DNA of 64,000 nt from Beijerinckiaceae bacterium. GTDB taxonomy: Bacteria; Pseudomonadota; Alphaproteobacteria; Rhizobiales; Beijerinckiaceae. Both the position numbers and the translations under genes were made by a program. Shown here one piece after another: positions 35,348 to 44,600 of this stretch. Where the stretch lies: assembly GCA_947452005.1 (NCBI GenBank), contig CANGBC010000002.1, positions 124,001 through 188,000 of the forward strand. The letters are read 5' to 3'. The number at the start of each line of letters is the position of its first letter. The stretch's first letter is position 1. The notes under the pieces were generated by a model that had not been told where the DNA came from, ran no database searches, and worked only from the letters and a program-made list of their open reading frames with translations.

Positions 35348-36931
35348 ATGTTTCAACTCAGCTTTCACGGCGCCGCGCATTCGGTCACCGGTTCGTGCTT
35401 TTTGCTCGAGCAGGGCACAACCCGCATCCTCATTGATTGCGGCATGTTTCAAGGGTCAAAATCCGAGAAAGAGCTGAACTACCGCGCCTTCCCGTTTCGC
35501 GCGCATGAGATCAATGCACTGATCCTCACCCATGCGCATATCGATCACAGCGGGCTCATTCCCAAACTGGTGAAAGATGGCTTCACCGGACCCATCTTTG
35601 CGACACGCGCCACAAGCGATCTGTGTTCGGTCATGCTGCCGGACTCGGGCTACATTCAGGAAAGTGAAGTTGTTCATCTCAATCGCCGCAATCAGCAGCG
35701 CGGACGTGATCCCGTGGAGCCGATCTATACGGCGGAGGATGCGCGGGCGTGCCTGCCGCAATTTCGCGCCACCGACTATTGCGCTTGGATCGATGTCGCC
35801 CCTGGCGTCAAATTGCGGTTCTGGAATGCCGGGCATTTGCTGGGCTCAGCATCGGCTGAGCTCCACGTCACCTCGAATGGCGCGACCAAAAGATTGCTCT
35901 TCTCCGGTGATATCGGCCCTGACCAGAAATTGCTTGAGCCTGATCCCGAGGCCCCCAAAGACCTTGATTATATTGTGTGTGAATCAACCTATGGCGCGAG
36001 CACGCGTGCCCATGTCAGCAACGCGCAACGGCGCGAATTGCTCACGCGTGAAGTGGATGGCGCTATCAAACGCAACGGTGCCTTGATCATCCCTTCGTTT
36101 GCGGTTGAGCGCACGCAGGAGCTGCTGGTCGATCTGGTCAAGCTGATGGATGACAAGATCATCCCGCAAGCGCCGATCTTCATCGATTCCCCGCTGGCAA
36201 CAAAAGCCAGCGCTGTGTTCAAGGCCCATGCGCATCTGCTGGAGAATGGCGCGGACCTCATTCACGCGATGAGTGCACCGCATGTGCGCTTCACCGAGAG
36301 CGTTGAGCAGAGCAAAGCCATTGCCCGCTTCAGTGGCTTTCACATTGTCATTGCCGCCAGCGGCATGTGCGAGGCGGGGCGGATTCGTCACCATTTGAAG
36401 AACTGGCTGTGGCGGCCCGAAGGCACTGTGTTGATTGTCGGCTATCAGGCGCAAGGTACATTGGGGCGCATTCTGCTGGATGGCGCGCAGCGCGTGCGCA
36501 TTCAGGGCGAAGATATTCAGGTGCGCGCGCATATTGCGTCACTGGATCTTTATTCAGGCCATGCCGATGGCACTGAACTCGCCGAATGGGTGGCGGCGCG
36601 CGGCCCCGTGTCAGGCAATCTGTTTCTGGTGCATGGCGAAGAAGCCTCCATTGAGGGCCTGCGTGCCCGCCTCTCGCCAGCTCTGGGCGACAAGGTCATC
36701 TCACCCCATCTGGACGATGGGTTTGATCTCTCCGGTGCATCAGCTGTGGCTCTGGATGGTGCGCGTGCACACCGCATCGATCCCGCGCAAGCCGGTCATC
36801 TGGATTGGCACAATGATGTGTCGAAACTTTTGCTCGATATTTCGGACGAATTGCAAAAGGCCAAGGACGAAAAGACACGTCGTCTCGTCATCCGCCGTTT
36901 GCGCCGTGCGCTGGAGTCTGATCGCCCTTGA
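35348..36931 (+). CDS. Metallo-beta-lactamase fold / beta-CASP RNase-like protein
   Basis: 527 residues. Zinc motif HAHIDH in LTHAHIDHSG (residues ~60-70), LLFSGDIGP, then a beta-CASP domain (PSFAVERTQELL, AASGMCEAGRIRHHL) and a C-terminal RMMBL segment (SGHADGTELAEW). The family includes CPSF73-like and RNase J-like nucleases that process RNA; bacterial members of this branch are little studied. Start 35348 lies after a run of G (35334-35341). The C-terminal ~70 residues are charged. Confidence 0.88.
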   Translation: MFQLSFHGAAHSVTGSCFLLEQGTTRILIDCGMFQGSKSEKELNYRAFPFRAHEINALILTHAHIDHSGLIPKLVKDGFTGPIFATRATSDLCSVMLPDSGYIQESEVVHLNRRNQQRGRDPVEPIYTAEDARACLPQFRATDYCAWIDVAPGVKLRFWNAGHLLGSASAELHVTSNGATKRLLFSGDIGPDQKLLEPDPEAPKDLDYIVCESTYGASTRAHVSNAQRRELLTREVDGAIKRNGALIIPSFAVERTQELLVDLVKLMDDKIIPQAPIFIDSPLATKASAVFKAHAHLLENGADLIHAMSAPHVRFTESVEQSKAIARFSGFHIVIAASGMCEAGRIRHHLKNWLWRPEGTVLIVGYQAQGTLGRILLDGAQRVRIQGEDIQVRAHIASLDLYSGHADGTELAEWVAARGPVSGNLFLVHGEEASIEGLRARLSPALGDKVISPHLDDGFDLSGASAVALDGARAHRIDPAQAGHLDWHNDVSKLLLDISDELQKAKDEKTRRLVIRRLRRALESDRP

Positions 36932-36934
36932 ATT

Positions 36935-37480
36935 TTACCAGGCGGGTCGCACGGGCTTGCGCCAGAACTGACCAAGGCCCGGCTCACTGCGCCGGGCATA
37001 GCGCGCGAAAATGCGCCCACGCACATAGCCTGCAATTTTGACGGGCAGCAGCGTCGCGCACGGGGGCGGCGCAGCGACCACCTCTTGGGCTGGCGCGCGC
37101 AAGGTTGCGCGCCGCACGACCGCCAATCCCGAACCCGGCTTGCGCCCACGGCGCGGACGGCTGGCTTCTTCTTCCTGCAGAATCCGCGCGATGAAATCTG
37201 GCTCATCGAGACTTGGCAAAACCCGCCGCCCATCATTGGGGTCTGGCGTGGGGCCTGCTGATGTGTCGAGGGGGCGTGAGCCGCTTGCAAAAAGCTTGTC
37301 AGCTGCGCGCCGGGCATCGCTCACATATTCGTCTTCTGGCGAGGGCCACGCCACAGCCACGCGCGCGGGAGCGGCAGGCTCCGCTTCAGCCAAAGTGCCA
37401 AGATGTTTGGCTGGAAGGGTGGTGAGCTTCTTGCCGGTGCGACGCAGCTCGACGGCGAAAGGCTTAATCGGTTTCTTCAT
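36935..37480 (-). CDS. Hypothetical protein, basic and proline-rich
   Basis: 181 residues, no membrane segment, with low-complexity Pro, Arg and Ala stretches and a conserved-looking middle (SLDEPDFIARILQEEE). The C-terminus is basic (RIFARYARRSEPGLGQFWRK). No family recognised. It is convergent with the RNase-like gene, whose stop lies 3 bases away. Start ATG 37480 is the first one that avoids a short unlikely leader. Confidence 0.5.
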   Translation of the reverse strand: MKKPIKPFAVELRRTGKKLTTLPAKHLGTLAEAEPAAPARVAVAWPSPEDEYVSDARRAADKLFASGSRPLDTSAGPTPDPNDGRRVLPSLDEPDFIARILQEEEASRPRRGRKPGSGLAVVRRATLRAPAQEVVAAPPPCATLLPVKIAGYVRGRIFARYARRSEPGLGQFWRKPVRPAW

Positions 37481-37569
37481 CCGGAACCTGTTGCAAGGAA
37501 GTATTCTTTGAAAACGCATGTCACCCTTCGCCGTTGCAGGCTTGGGCCGAAAACAAAATGATTTTGAAC

Positions 37570-37602
37570 TGAAAAGGCCGACATCGCAAGGATGCCGGCC
37601 CC
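37570..37602 (-). terminator. Rho-independent terminator after the OmpR-type regulator
   Basis: On the minus strand GGCCGGCATC pairs with GATGTCGGCC (one G-T pair) around CTTGC and is followed by TTTT. It lies 22 bases beyond the regulator stop. Confidence 0.75.
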
Positions 37603-37623
37603 ATACATAAAACCTGTCCGCAA

Positions 37624-38385
37624 TCAGGAGGCGAGGTCGGCCTGTGCAATTTCCTCGCCGGCATTCTCACCCAAAGTGATGGAATCAGACGAGAAGAGAT
37701 AACCAGAGCCACGCACGGAGCGCAGATTGACCTCATAGCCAGCGTCACGCAATTTCTTGCGCAGGCGGCTCACCGAAATATCGAGCGCGCGGCTGACTTC
37801 GACCGAGCGCACGCCAATCACTTTGGCAAGCTCCGCACGGTCAACGACGCGGCCCGCGCGCGAGGTGAACATGCGCAGAAGTTTGAATTCCATCGCCGTG
37901 ATCGGCACATTCTTGCCGCCATTGGAGGGAATGATCGCGCGCAGGGCTTGGTCGACTTTGATCTCACCAAAAGCCCACACATCATTGGGTGAAGATGTGA
38001 CCGCCTGAGTCGACATCATGCGGCGCATGCGCAGCAGCAATTCGCGCAATTCAATGGGCTTGGTCATGTAATCATGGGCGCCCTTCTCAAGCGAGATCAC
38101 GCGATCGAGCGCCTGGCTGCGGGCGGAAATGACCATGCAGGGGATTTTCTGATTGACGATTTCAGGCAGGAGGTCGATGCCATCGCCATCTTCAAGGCCC
38201 AGATCCAGCAGAACGATCTGCGGCTTGAGCAGATTGACCGCACGACGACCCGCGCTGACCGTGTCAGCCTCAAAGACCTTCATGCCGTTATTGGTCAAAT
38301 AGACCGAAATCATCTGCCGGACTGGCTCTGAATCTTCGATCAACACGACGCGCGCCGGACTGGCACCCGCATTCTGCACGCTCAT
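37624..38385 (-). CDS. OmpR/PhoB-type response regulator
   Basis: 253 residues. Receiver domain ~10-125 with D61 (LLDLGLEDGDG) and K in YMTKPIELRELL; winged-helix DNA-binding domain ~150-235 (AMEFKLLRMFTSRAGRVV, SVEVSRALDISVSRLRKKL, RSVRGSGYLF). Binds DNA when phosphorylated. The Hpt gene lies upstream on the same strand and two hybrid kinases follow in the same block, so a multistep phosphorelay feeding this regulator is likely; its targets are unknown. Confidence 0.9.
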   Translation of the reverse strand: MSVQNAGASPARVVLIEDSEPVRQMISVYLTNNGMKVFEADTVSAGRRAVNLLKPQIVLLDLGLEDGDGIDLLPEIVNQKIPCMVISARSQALDRVISLEKGAHDYMTKPIELRELLLRMRRMMSTQAVTSSPNDVWAFGEIKVDQALRAIIPSNGGKNVPITAMEFKLLRMFTSRAGRVVDRAELAKVIGVRSVEVSRALDISVSRLRKKLRDAGYEVNLRSVRGSGYLFSSDSITLGENAGEEIAQADLAS

Positions 38386-38442
38386 GGAACCCCTCCCGAA
38401 TGAGCGGGCACAGACCCAAAGGGCCCCCCATGCCAGGCTCAC

Positions 38443-38489
38443 GTTACATTTCTCCTTGTATCGCGCTATGCGAAACATTTCGTGTTACA
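38443..38489. promoter_or_regulatory. Direct repeats GTTACA and GTGTTACA
   Basis: GTTACA (38443-38448) and GTGTTACA (38482-38489) lie in the gap between the response regulator and Hpt genes. Similar motifs occur at 39003 and 41554, each beside a gene of the signalling block. Candidate binding sites for the regulator; unproven. Confidence 0.35.
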
Positions 38490-38547
38490 AATAGGCTTGC
38501 GCGCAATTATCTACATGGCCTTAATGGATTTCTTGGTCATTTATGGC

Positions 38548-38916
38548 TTAGCTTTGGCTGCTGGCCGAGGCATAAAGCCGGGCCAAATGGGCGAGGGTCT
38601 GGGGCAAAAAGGCCAAGGATGATTCGACTTTTTGCGCGACTTCAGAGAGCGGGGCATGGGAAGCCTCTTTCAGCGCTTTGGCGATAGCCGGACAGCCAAA
38701 CTGGGCAAAGAGCCCACCCAGCCGATGCGCCTCGCGCGCTTGCGCGGCTACGCCCCCGCTTGTCATTGCCACGTCTAGGCTTTTGGCTGCGTGGCGCGCA
38801 TCGCTCAGCATCGCCGCCATCAGCTGCGCCATGGCGCTCGCGCCCACCGCGTCTTCGATTGAGCGCAGGGCTGATTCATCGACCAAAATATCATTCACAG
38901 GCGGCGCTCCGTGCAT
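38548..38916 (-). CDS. Free histidine-containing phosphotransfer (Hpt) protein
   Basis: 122 residues, a helical bundle with the phospho-accepting His in REAHRLGGLFAQFG (H64). Such proteins shuttle phosphate between hybrid-kinase receivers and an output regulator. Start at ATG 38916 has a GGCGGA site upstream; an earlier in-frame ATG at 38943 is possible. Placed between the response regulator and the divergent hybrid kinase. Confidence 0.85.
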   Translation of the reverse strand: MHGAPPVNDILVDESALRSIEDAVGASAMAQLMAAMLSDARHAAKSLDVAMTSGGVAAQAREAHRLGGLFAQFGCPAIAKALKEASHAPLSEVAQKVESSLAFLPQTLAHLARLYASASSQS

Positions 38917-39002
38917 CTTCAAATCCGCCTCACAATGAAGCACGAACTGTGCTGAGATCGCGAAAATGCCAAGCTTTCATAAACCCAAATATATTGCCGC
39001 TT

Positions 39003-39015
39003 GTGTTACATAACA
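39003..39015. promoter_or_regulatory. Palindrome TGTTA-CA-TAACA
   Basis: TGTTA and TAACA are exact complements around CA, inside GTGTTACATAACA, 47 bases upstream of the first hybrid kinase start and about 90 bases from the divergent Hpt gene. Shares GTGTTACA with 38482. Confidence 0.45.
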
Positions 39016-39061
39016 TCAAATAGACTGTGACGATCAATTCTCTGATCCGGCTTCTGGATTC

Positions 39062-41197
39062 ATGTTGACGTCACAAAGGCCCGCGCTGCGTAATCGCGCT
39101 TTCATTCTCATCGGTGGTTTCCTGCTCGCGTTCCTCGGAGCGCTGGGCACCGTTTTTGCGACCTGGTCGAGCCGTGAGGTCGTTTTGCATGAATGGGACG
39201 GCCGACTGAGCTCGGTCGCCCATATGCTGTCGGCGCATGCCGGACAAAGCATTGGCGCTGCCGATCTGGTTTTGCGTGGTGTGACCGAGAACATCAAAGA
39301 TTATGGCGTGCGCAATGACGCCGAGATGCACGCGACATTTTCCTCGCGCCCATTCTTTGAGATGCTGACCAGTGCCATGCAGGGTCTGCAACAGATCGAT
39401 GTCATCAGCATTGTGGCGCGCGATGGCGCCGTTCTGAATTTTAGCCGCGAGTTCCCCGCCCCGCCGATCAATCTGGCTGACCGCGATTATTTCCGCGCGC
39501 ATATGGAGGATCCCGGCCTCGATGTTTTTCTGAGCCAGCCCGTGCAAAATCGTGGCACGGGAACCTGGACCTTTTATCTCGCACGCAAAATCACATCCCC
39601 CTCGGGCGAAACGCTGGGCCTGATCATCACAGGTTTGCACGCACGCTTTTTTGCAGACTTTTATCAATCGGTGGGTCGTGACTTTTCAAATATTTCTTTG
39701 TTTCGAACGGACGGTGCCCTGCTCGCGCAGCATGCGGTTGAAGGCGCGACCAGCCCCCAAGGATATGTGCGCCCGCCCCTGCTCGCTTCCCTTGGCAAGT
39801 CGACGACCGGGCTTGTTTTGACGGCAGCGCCCGGCACGAGCCTGCGCGCCTTTGAAGAGATGACGGCCTTCGATTCCAATGCGCGGCTACCCGTTGGTGT
39901 CAGCGTGACCGCCTCGCGCCAACAGGTTTTGATGGAATGGGAGAGCGAGGCCATCCGCTTTGTCTTTTTGGGTGGCGCCATGTCGGGCCTCTTGATCGCA
40001 GTGACGATCGTTTTGTCGCGTTTGATCAGCGAATTGGAAACCGCGCGCCATGCGGCGCTTGTGGCGGGCGAGGCCAAGACGCGCTTTGCGTCGAACGTCA
40101 GTCATGAGTTGCGCACGCCGATGAATGCGATCATCGGCGGATCACACCAGCTGATGCAGACCGCATTGACCCAGGAATCCCAGCGCTATGCGCAGATTGT
40201 GGCCTCCGCTGCCCAGCAATTGATGATTCTCATCAATGACATTCTTGATTTCTCTTATTACGAGGCGCGCAATTTCCGTATGGAAAATGCCCCCTTTGAC
40301 GCGCGTGAACTGGCACACAGCACATTGGACATGGCGCGCGCGCTCGTTCTCGACAAACCGCTCGACCTGTCTTGCTATATTGCCGACCATGTGCCCACGC
40401 ATATGATCGGAGATGCGGGCCGCATCAAACAGGTTCTGCTCAATCTGTTGAGCAATGCGGTCAAATTTACCGATCACGGCAGCGTTCGCTTGCGCGTCGC
40501 CTTCCACAAAGGCACGGAGCCGTCGCGTGATCGGTTGATTTTTGACATTATCGATACGGGCCCCGGCATTTTGGCGGAAGACCAAGCGCGGATTTTTCAG
40601 CCCTTCGAGCGCGGGAATGCCCACACACAAAGCGCCGGCACGGGCCTCGGGCTCACGATCAGCAAGAAACTGATTGAGGCCATGTCAGGCAGGATTACGC
40701 TGGCCACCAAACCGGGGCTGGGATCTTGCTTTAGCGTCATCCTGCCAGCAACTGTCGCGCCCGACGAGCCTGCGCGATTCGCGCCAGTACCAGCCGCCAC
40801 ACAGGCTGCACCCCATGCCAAAAAACTCAATATTCTGGTGGCAGAAGATGTGGCCCCGAACCGCGTGTTGCTGACCATGATCTTGCAGAAAATGGGTCAT
40901 GAAGTGGTGGCGGTTGAGAATGGACTTCTTGCTGTTATGGCCGCACAGGCGCAGGCCTTCGATCTCATTCTGATGGATCTGCAAATGCCCGAGCTCGATG
41001 GCAGGGTTGCGACGCAGCGCATTCGTCAAGGCCAAGGCCCAAGTCAGGCTGCGCGCATTCTGGCGGTCTCTGCCAATGTGGATCTTGATGGTGCCAACGG
41101 GCCTGCATTAGCGGGCTTTGACGACACGCTGCTCAAGCCAGTGACACCGGCACGTCTGGATTTTGTGATTGCCGCCATTGCGGCCAGCAGCAGCTGA
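39062..41197 (+). CDS. Hybrid histidine kinase with Cache-like sensor
   Basis: 711 residues. Two membrane helices (~13-33 and ~300-322) enclose a ~265-residue periplasmic domain with a dCache pattern (RDYFRAHMEDPGLDVFLSQP, WTFYLARKI). HisKA has H348 in SNVSHELRTPMNAI; the ATPase domain shows NLLSNAVKFTD and the G-boxes DTGPGILAEDQ and AGTGLGLTISKKL; the C-terminal receiver (about 590-705) has ILMDLQMPELDG. No Hpt domain, so it needs the free Hpt protein. The start at 39062 lacks a clear ribosome-binding site. Confidence 0.9.
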   Translation: MLTSQRPALRNRAFILIGGFLLAFLGALGTVFATWSSREVVLHEWDGRLSSVAHMLSAHAGQSIGAADLVLRGVTENIKDYGVRNDAEMHATFSSRPFFEMLTSAMQGLQQIDVISIVARDGAVLNFSREFPAPPINLADRDYFRAHMEDPGLDVFLSQPVQNRGTGTWTFYLARKITSPSGETLGLIITGLHARFFADFYQSVGRDFSNISLFRTDGALLAQHAVEGATSPQGYVRPPLLASLGKSTTGLVLTAAPGTSLRAFEEMTAFDSNARLPVGVSVTASRQQVLMEWESEAIRFVFLGGAMSGLLIAVTIVLSRLISELETARHAALVAGEAKTRFASNVSHELRTPMNAIIGGSHQLMQTALTQESQRYAQIVASAAQQLMILINDILDFSYYEARNFRMENAPFDARELAHSTLDMARALVLDKPLDLSCYIADHVPTHMIGDAGRIKQVLLNLLSNAVKFTDHGSVRLRVAFHKGTEPSRDRLIFDIIDTGPGILAEDQARIFQPFERGNAHTQSAGTGLGLTISKKLIEAMSGRITLATKPGLGSCFSVILPATVAPDEPARFAPVPAATQAAPHAKKLNILVAEDVAPNRVLLTMILQKMGHEVVAVENGLLAVMAAQAQAFDLILMDLQMPELDGRVATQRIRQGQGPSQAARILAVSANVDLDGANGPALAGFDDTLLKPVTPARLDFVIAAIAASSS

Positions 41198-41198
41198 C

Positions 41199-41489
41199 TT
41201 AGTCGCCCGCTGCAACCAGCATGTCGGCGGACTCGCTGGCGACATCGAGGAAATAGACGGTCGCGAGATAGGTGCAGGTCGCCGCCAGATGCGAGAGCAG
41301 GAAGAGCCCTGCAGCCGCCAGCAAATCGCCTGAGCCAAACAAAGCGTAGACGAAACGCACCCAGATCACGGCATTGACGAGCAGAAACGCGGTCAGGCCC
41401 AAATACATCCGACGTTGCAAATCCCCAATCAGGGCGCAAACCCCGCCAGCACAGGCAAAGGCCAGTCCGGTGAACAGGAATGGATACAT
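41199..41489 (-). CDS. Hypothetical three-helix membrane protein
   Basis: 96 residues with three hydrophobic segments (FLFTGLAFACAGGVCALIG, LGLTAFLLVNAVIWVRFVYA, LLAAAGLFLLSHLAATCTYL). No family recognised. ATG 41489 is preferred over a GTG at 41525 because GAGG lies 6 bases upstream of it. It lies between the two hybrid kinase genes, one base from the stop of the first on the opposite strand. Its upstream region is AT-rich and palindromic. Confidence 0.6.
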   Translation of the reverse strand: MYPFLFTGLAFACAGGVCALIGDLQRRMYLGLTAFLLVNAVIWVRFVYALFGSGDLLAAAGLFLLSHLAATCTYLATVYFLDVASESADMLVAAGD

Positions 41490-41525
41490 CAACAGCCTCG
41501 GAAGCTTTACAATGGCGACTTGCAC

Positions 41526-41658
41526 ACTATTGCCCGGCTTCCGTATCGTGATCTGTTACATATGATGTAATAAACAGAATAATTCTATTTAAATGATATT
41601 TATCATGTGTTTATGTAAATAGTACAGATTGTTTAGTGGTTGACAGAGTGTGAGCGCG
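41526..41658. promoter_or_regulatory. AT-rich intergenic region with nested palindromes
   Basis: TTACAT-ATG-ATGTAA (41556-41570), ATTTAAAT (41587-41594) and ATGATA-TT-TATCAT (41593-41606) are perfect palindromes in a stretch far more AT-rich than its surroundings. It lies upstream of the small membrane protein gene and downstream of the second hybrid kinase gene. Probably a promoter with regulator sites. Confidence 0.5.
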
Positions 41659-44600
41659 TCAGACCACCAGCAAAGGATCAGCGGCCGCCGCAGCCTCTCG
41701 CAGCAAAGCGGCCCGCAGCACTTCAAATTGCCCGTTCCGGCCTTGCCGGGCGGCCAGCTCCAATTGCTCAGCCGCATGGGCGACGCGGCGAAAACCAAAG
41801 CTTGCCGCACTGCCTTTGATCGCATGGGCTTCGCGCCGCAAGGCATCGGCTGCAAGCTCGCCATCGCGCAAGGCGTCAATGCGGCGCTGCAAATCATCCA
41901 GAAAAACAGTGAGCGCCTGTGTCAAATTCTGCGCGCCTAGGTCTTCCGACAATTGCTTCAGCCATTTGCGATCGAGCAGCGGAAGCTCGTCGGCACGCTG
42001 CGCGCCATCATCTGTGCTCGCATCGTCAGTCCTGTGCAGACAGGCCTGAATGGCATCGAGCAAACGACGCGCCGTGATCGGCTTGGTGGCAAAGCCATTC
42101 ATGCCAGCGGCAAAAGCAGCCTCGCGATCCTCAGCAAAGGCGCTCGCGGTCAAAGCCACCATCGGCATGTTGTGCCAGGCCACATCCAGCGCCCGAATGG
42201 CGCGCGCGGCGGCGAGCCCATCAAGCTCGGGCATCATCACATCCATCACAACCACATCAAAGGCGCGAAGTCGCGCCGCCTCGAGGGCCTCTCTGCCATC
42301 TTTGACAGCCGTCACCTGCGCGCCCATATTTTCCAACATGCGCGACAAGGCGAATTGATTGGTGACATTGTCTTCGGCCAGCAAAAAGTGGAGGCCTGTG
42401 AGTGTGCCAGCCAGAGGCGAGACCTGGTTCACCTCGCGAATATCAAGCGGTCGCACGGTGGGCTGTGCAAGCGAAGCACGCAGATCATCAAGGAAGATCG
42501 GTGTTTGCACGAGGCCGACAAACCCATGCGCGCTTGCATATTCATGCGCGAGAAAATCCTGGCGCGGGCACAGCAAGAACGCCTCGAAGCCGCGATCAGA
42601 CAGATGTGACCCTTCAGGCACCGCTGACGCATTGGCCAGCAGAACGCGCCGTGTATCGCCCGACCCGCGTTGAAGCCAGTCGATAGCCGTGCTTGTGTCT
42701 TCAAAGCTGGCGACACGCGCAAAGGCGGGTTTCAGCTGCCGCTCGAACAAGCGACGCTCAAAATTGTTTCGCGTGGCAATGGCCACAGCCATATCTTGCA
42801 AGGGAAAATGCTCGGGCTCTTGAAATCCGGTGAGCGGGATTTGAAAGAAGAATGTGCTGCCGCGATTGAGCGCGCTGTTCACGCCAATTGTGCCGCCCAT
42901 GCGCGTGACGAGCTTGCGGCTAATGGCCAGCCCAAGGCCCGTGCCACCAAAGCGCCGCGAGATCGAGGAATCGACCTGCGAAAAATCCAGAAACAGATCG
43001 CGCTGGTTTTCAGGGGAAATACCAATGCCTGTATCTTCAATGCTGACCAGAAGGTGCTCACCCTTCTCATCATGCACACGCGAGACGTCCAGCAGCACAC
43101 GCCCGGCTTTGGTGAATTTGATGGCATTGCCGATGAGATTAATCAGCACCTGCCGCAAGCGTCCCGGGTCGCCGTTCAGCGCGCGCGGCACATCCGGGGC
43201 GATGATGCAGCCGATGGGCAGGCCTTTTTCGAGGGCCTTGGGCGACACAATATCGAGCGCCGAGCGCAATTGATGCAGCAGATCAAAATCGATCGCTTCC
43301 AGCTGCACCTGTGCGGCATCGAGCTTGGTGACGTCGAGAACGTCGCTCAGCAATTCCAGCAAATGCTCGGCTGAATCGCGGGTAATTTCGACATAGCGAC
43401 GCTGAACCTGATCGAGCGGTGTTGTCGCCATGAGATCAGCCATGCTGACAATGCCACTGAGCGGCGTGCGAATTTCGTGGCTCATCGTGGCCAGAAAAGC
43501 AGTGCGCGCGCGGCTTGCGGTCTCGGCTCGGTCACGAGCTTCACGCAGGGCATCCTGATCACGTCGACGCGCACTGACATCATTCAGCGTTTTGACAAAA
43601 CCGCCATCTGGCAAGGGCGAGGTGCGCACTTCAATGATCTGACCTGCCTGCAATTCAAGCTCAAGATGATCCTGCAAGACGCCACCCAGCTTTTCCTCAC
43701 GCTTGAGCAAAGGCAGTTTGGCGTAGGCCATGGGAAGAGACAGGCTCATCGGCGCCAAGCCCAGCAAGGTGATGGCTTGCTCATTGATCGTGACGACGCG
43801 GTCCTGCGCATCGACGATCAAAATGCCTTCCTGCATATTGGCCAGTGTCGATGACAAGACATGGGCTTTCACATGCAGCTTTTCGCGCGTCATGTTCAGA
43901 CGGTATTTTTCAACGGTGCCAAAGCCCATGATGAGGAGAAGCGCAGCGTCGATGACCAGCACAAGGCGCAGCATGGCAGCTTTTGAGCGTTCATGCTCGG
44001 CCAGCAATTCGTCGAGACCCAGCGCCACGCTGACCACAAGCGGATAATCGGGAATGGCACGGAAACTGATCAGGCGTGTGACACCATCGACCACACTGGT
44101 GTTTTCATATGTGCCGCTGCTCACGCCTGCCAGCGCGTGTTGCACAGCAGGCGGTGACAAGGTGCGCCCCAAAACATCCGAACTCATGCCACTGCGCGCG
44201 CGCACGGCGCCATCCGTTCCCCATAAGGTGATGGCACCCGATTTGCCGACATCAATCGAATTATAAAGGCGCGACAAGAGATGCGGATCGACAGAGGCCA
44301 CAAGCACTCCGGCGAACTGACCCTTCGCATCACGCAATTTGCGCGTGAACTGAATGGTCCAAACCTGACTCACACGCCCCAGCACAGGCTTTGAGATGAA
44401 CAGCTCATCTCTCGGATTGCCAACATGCACGCGGAAATGTTCGCGATCACTCAAATCAAGCGCGCCCGAGGTTTGCAGATTGGAGCTGCGCATCCAGCCG
44501 TCAGCGCCAATCGTCGCCAGCTGCACCGCAAGGTCCTTCGGGAAATAATCGCGCCGCGCCACTTGTTCGACCGAGAAACGTGCAGGATCACGCTCGAATT

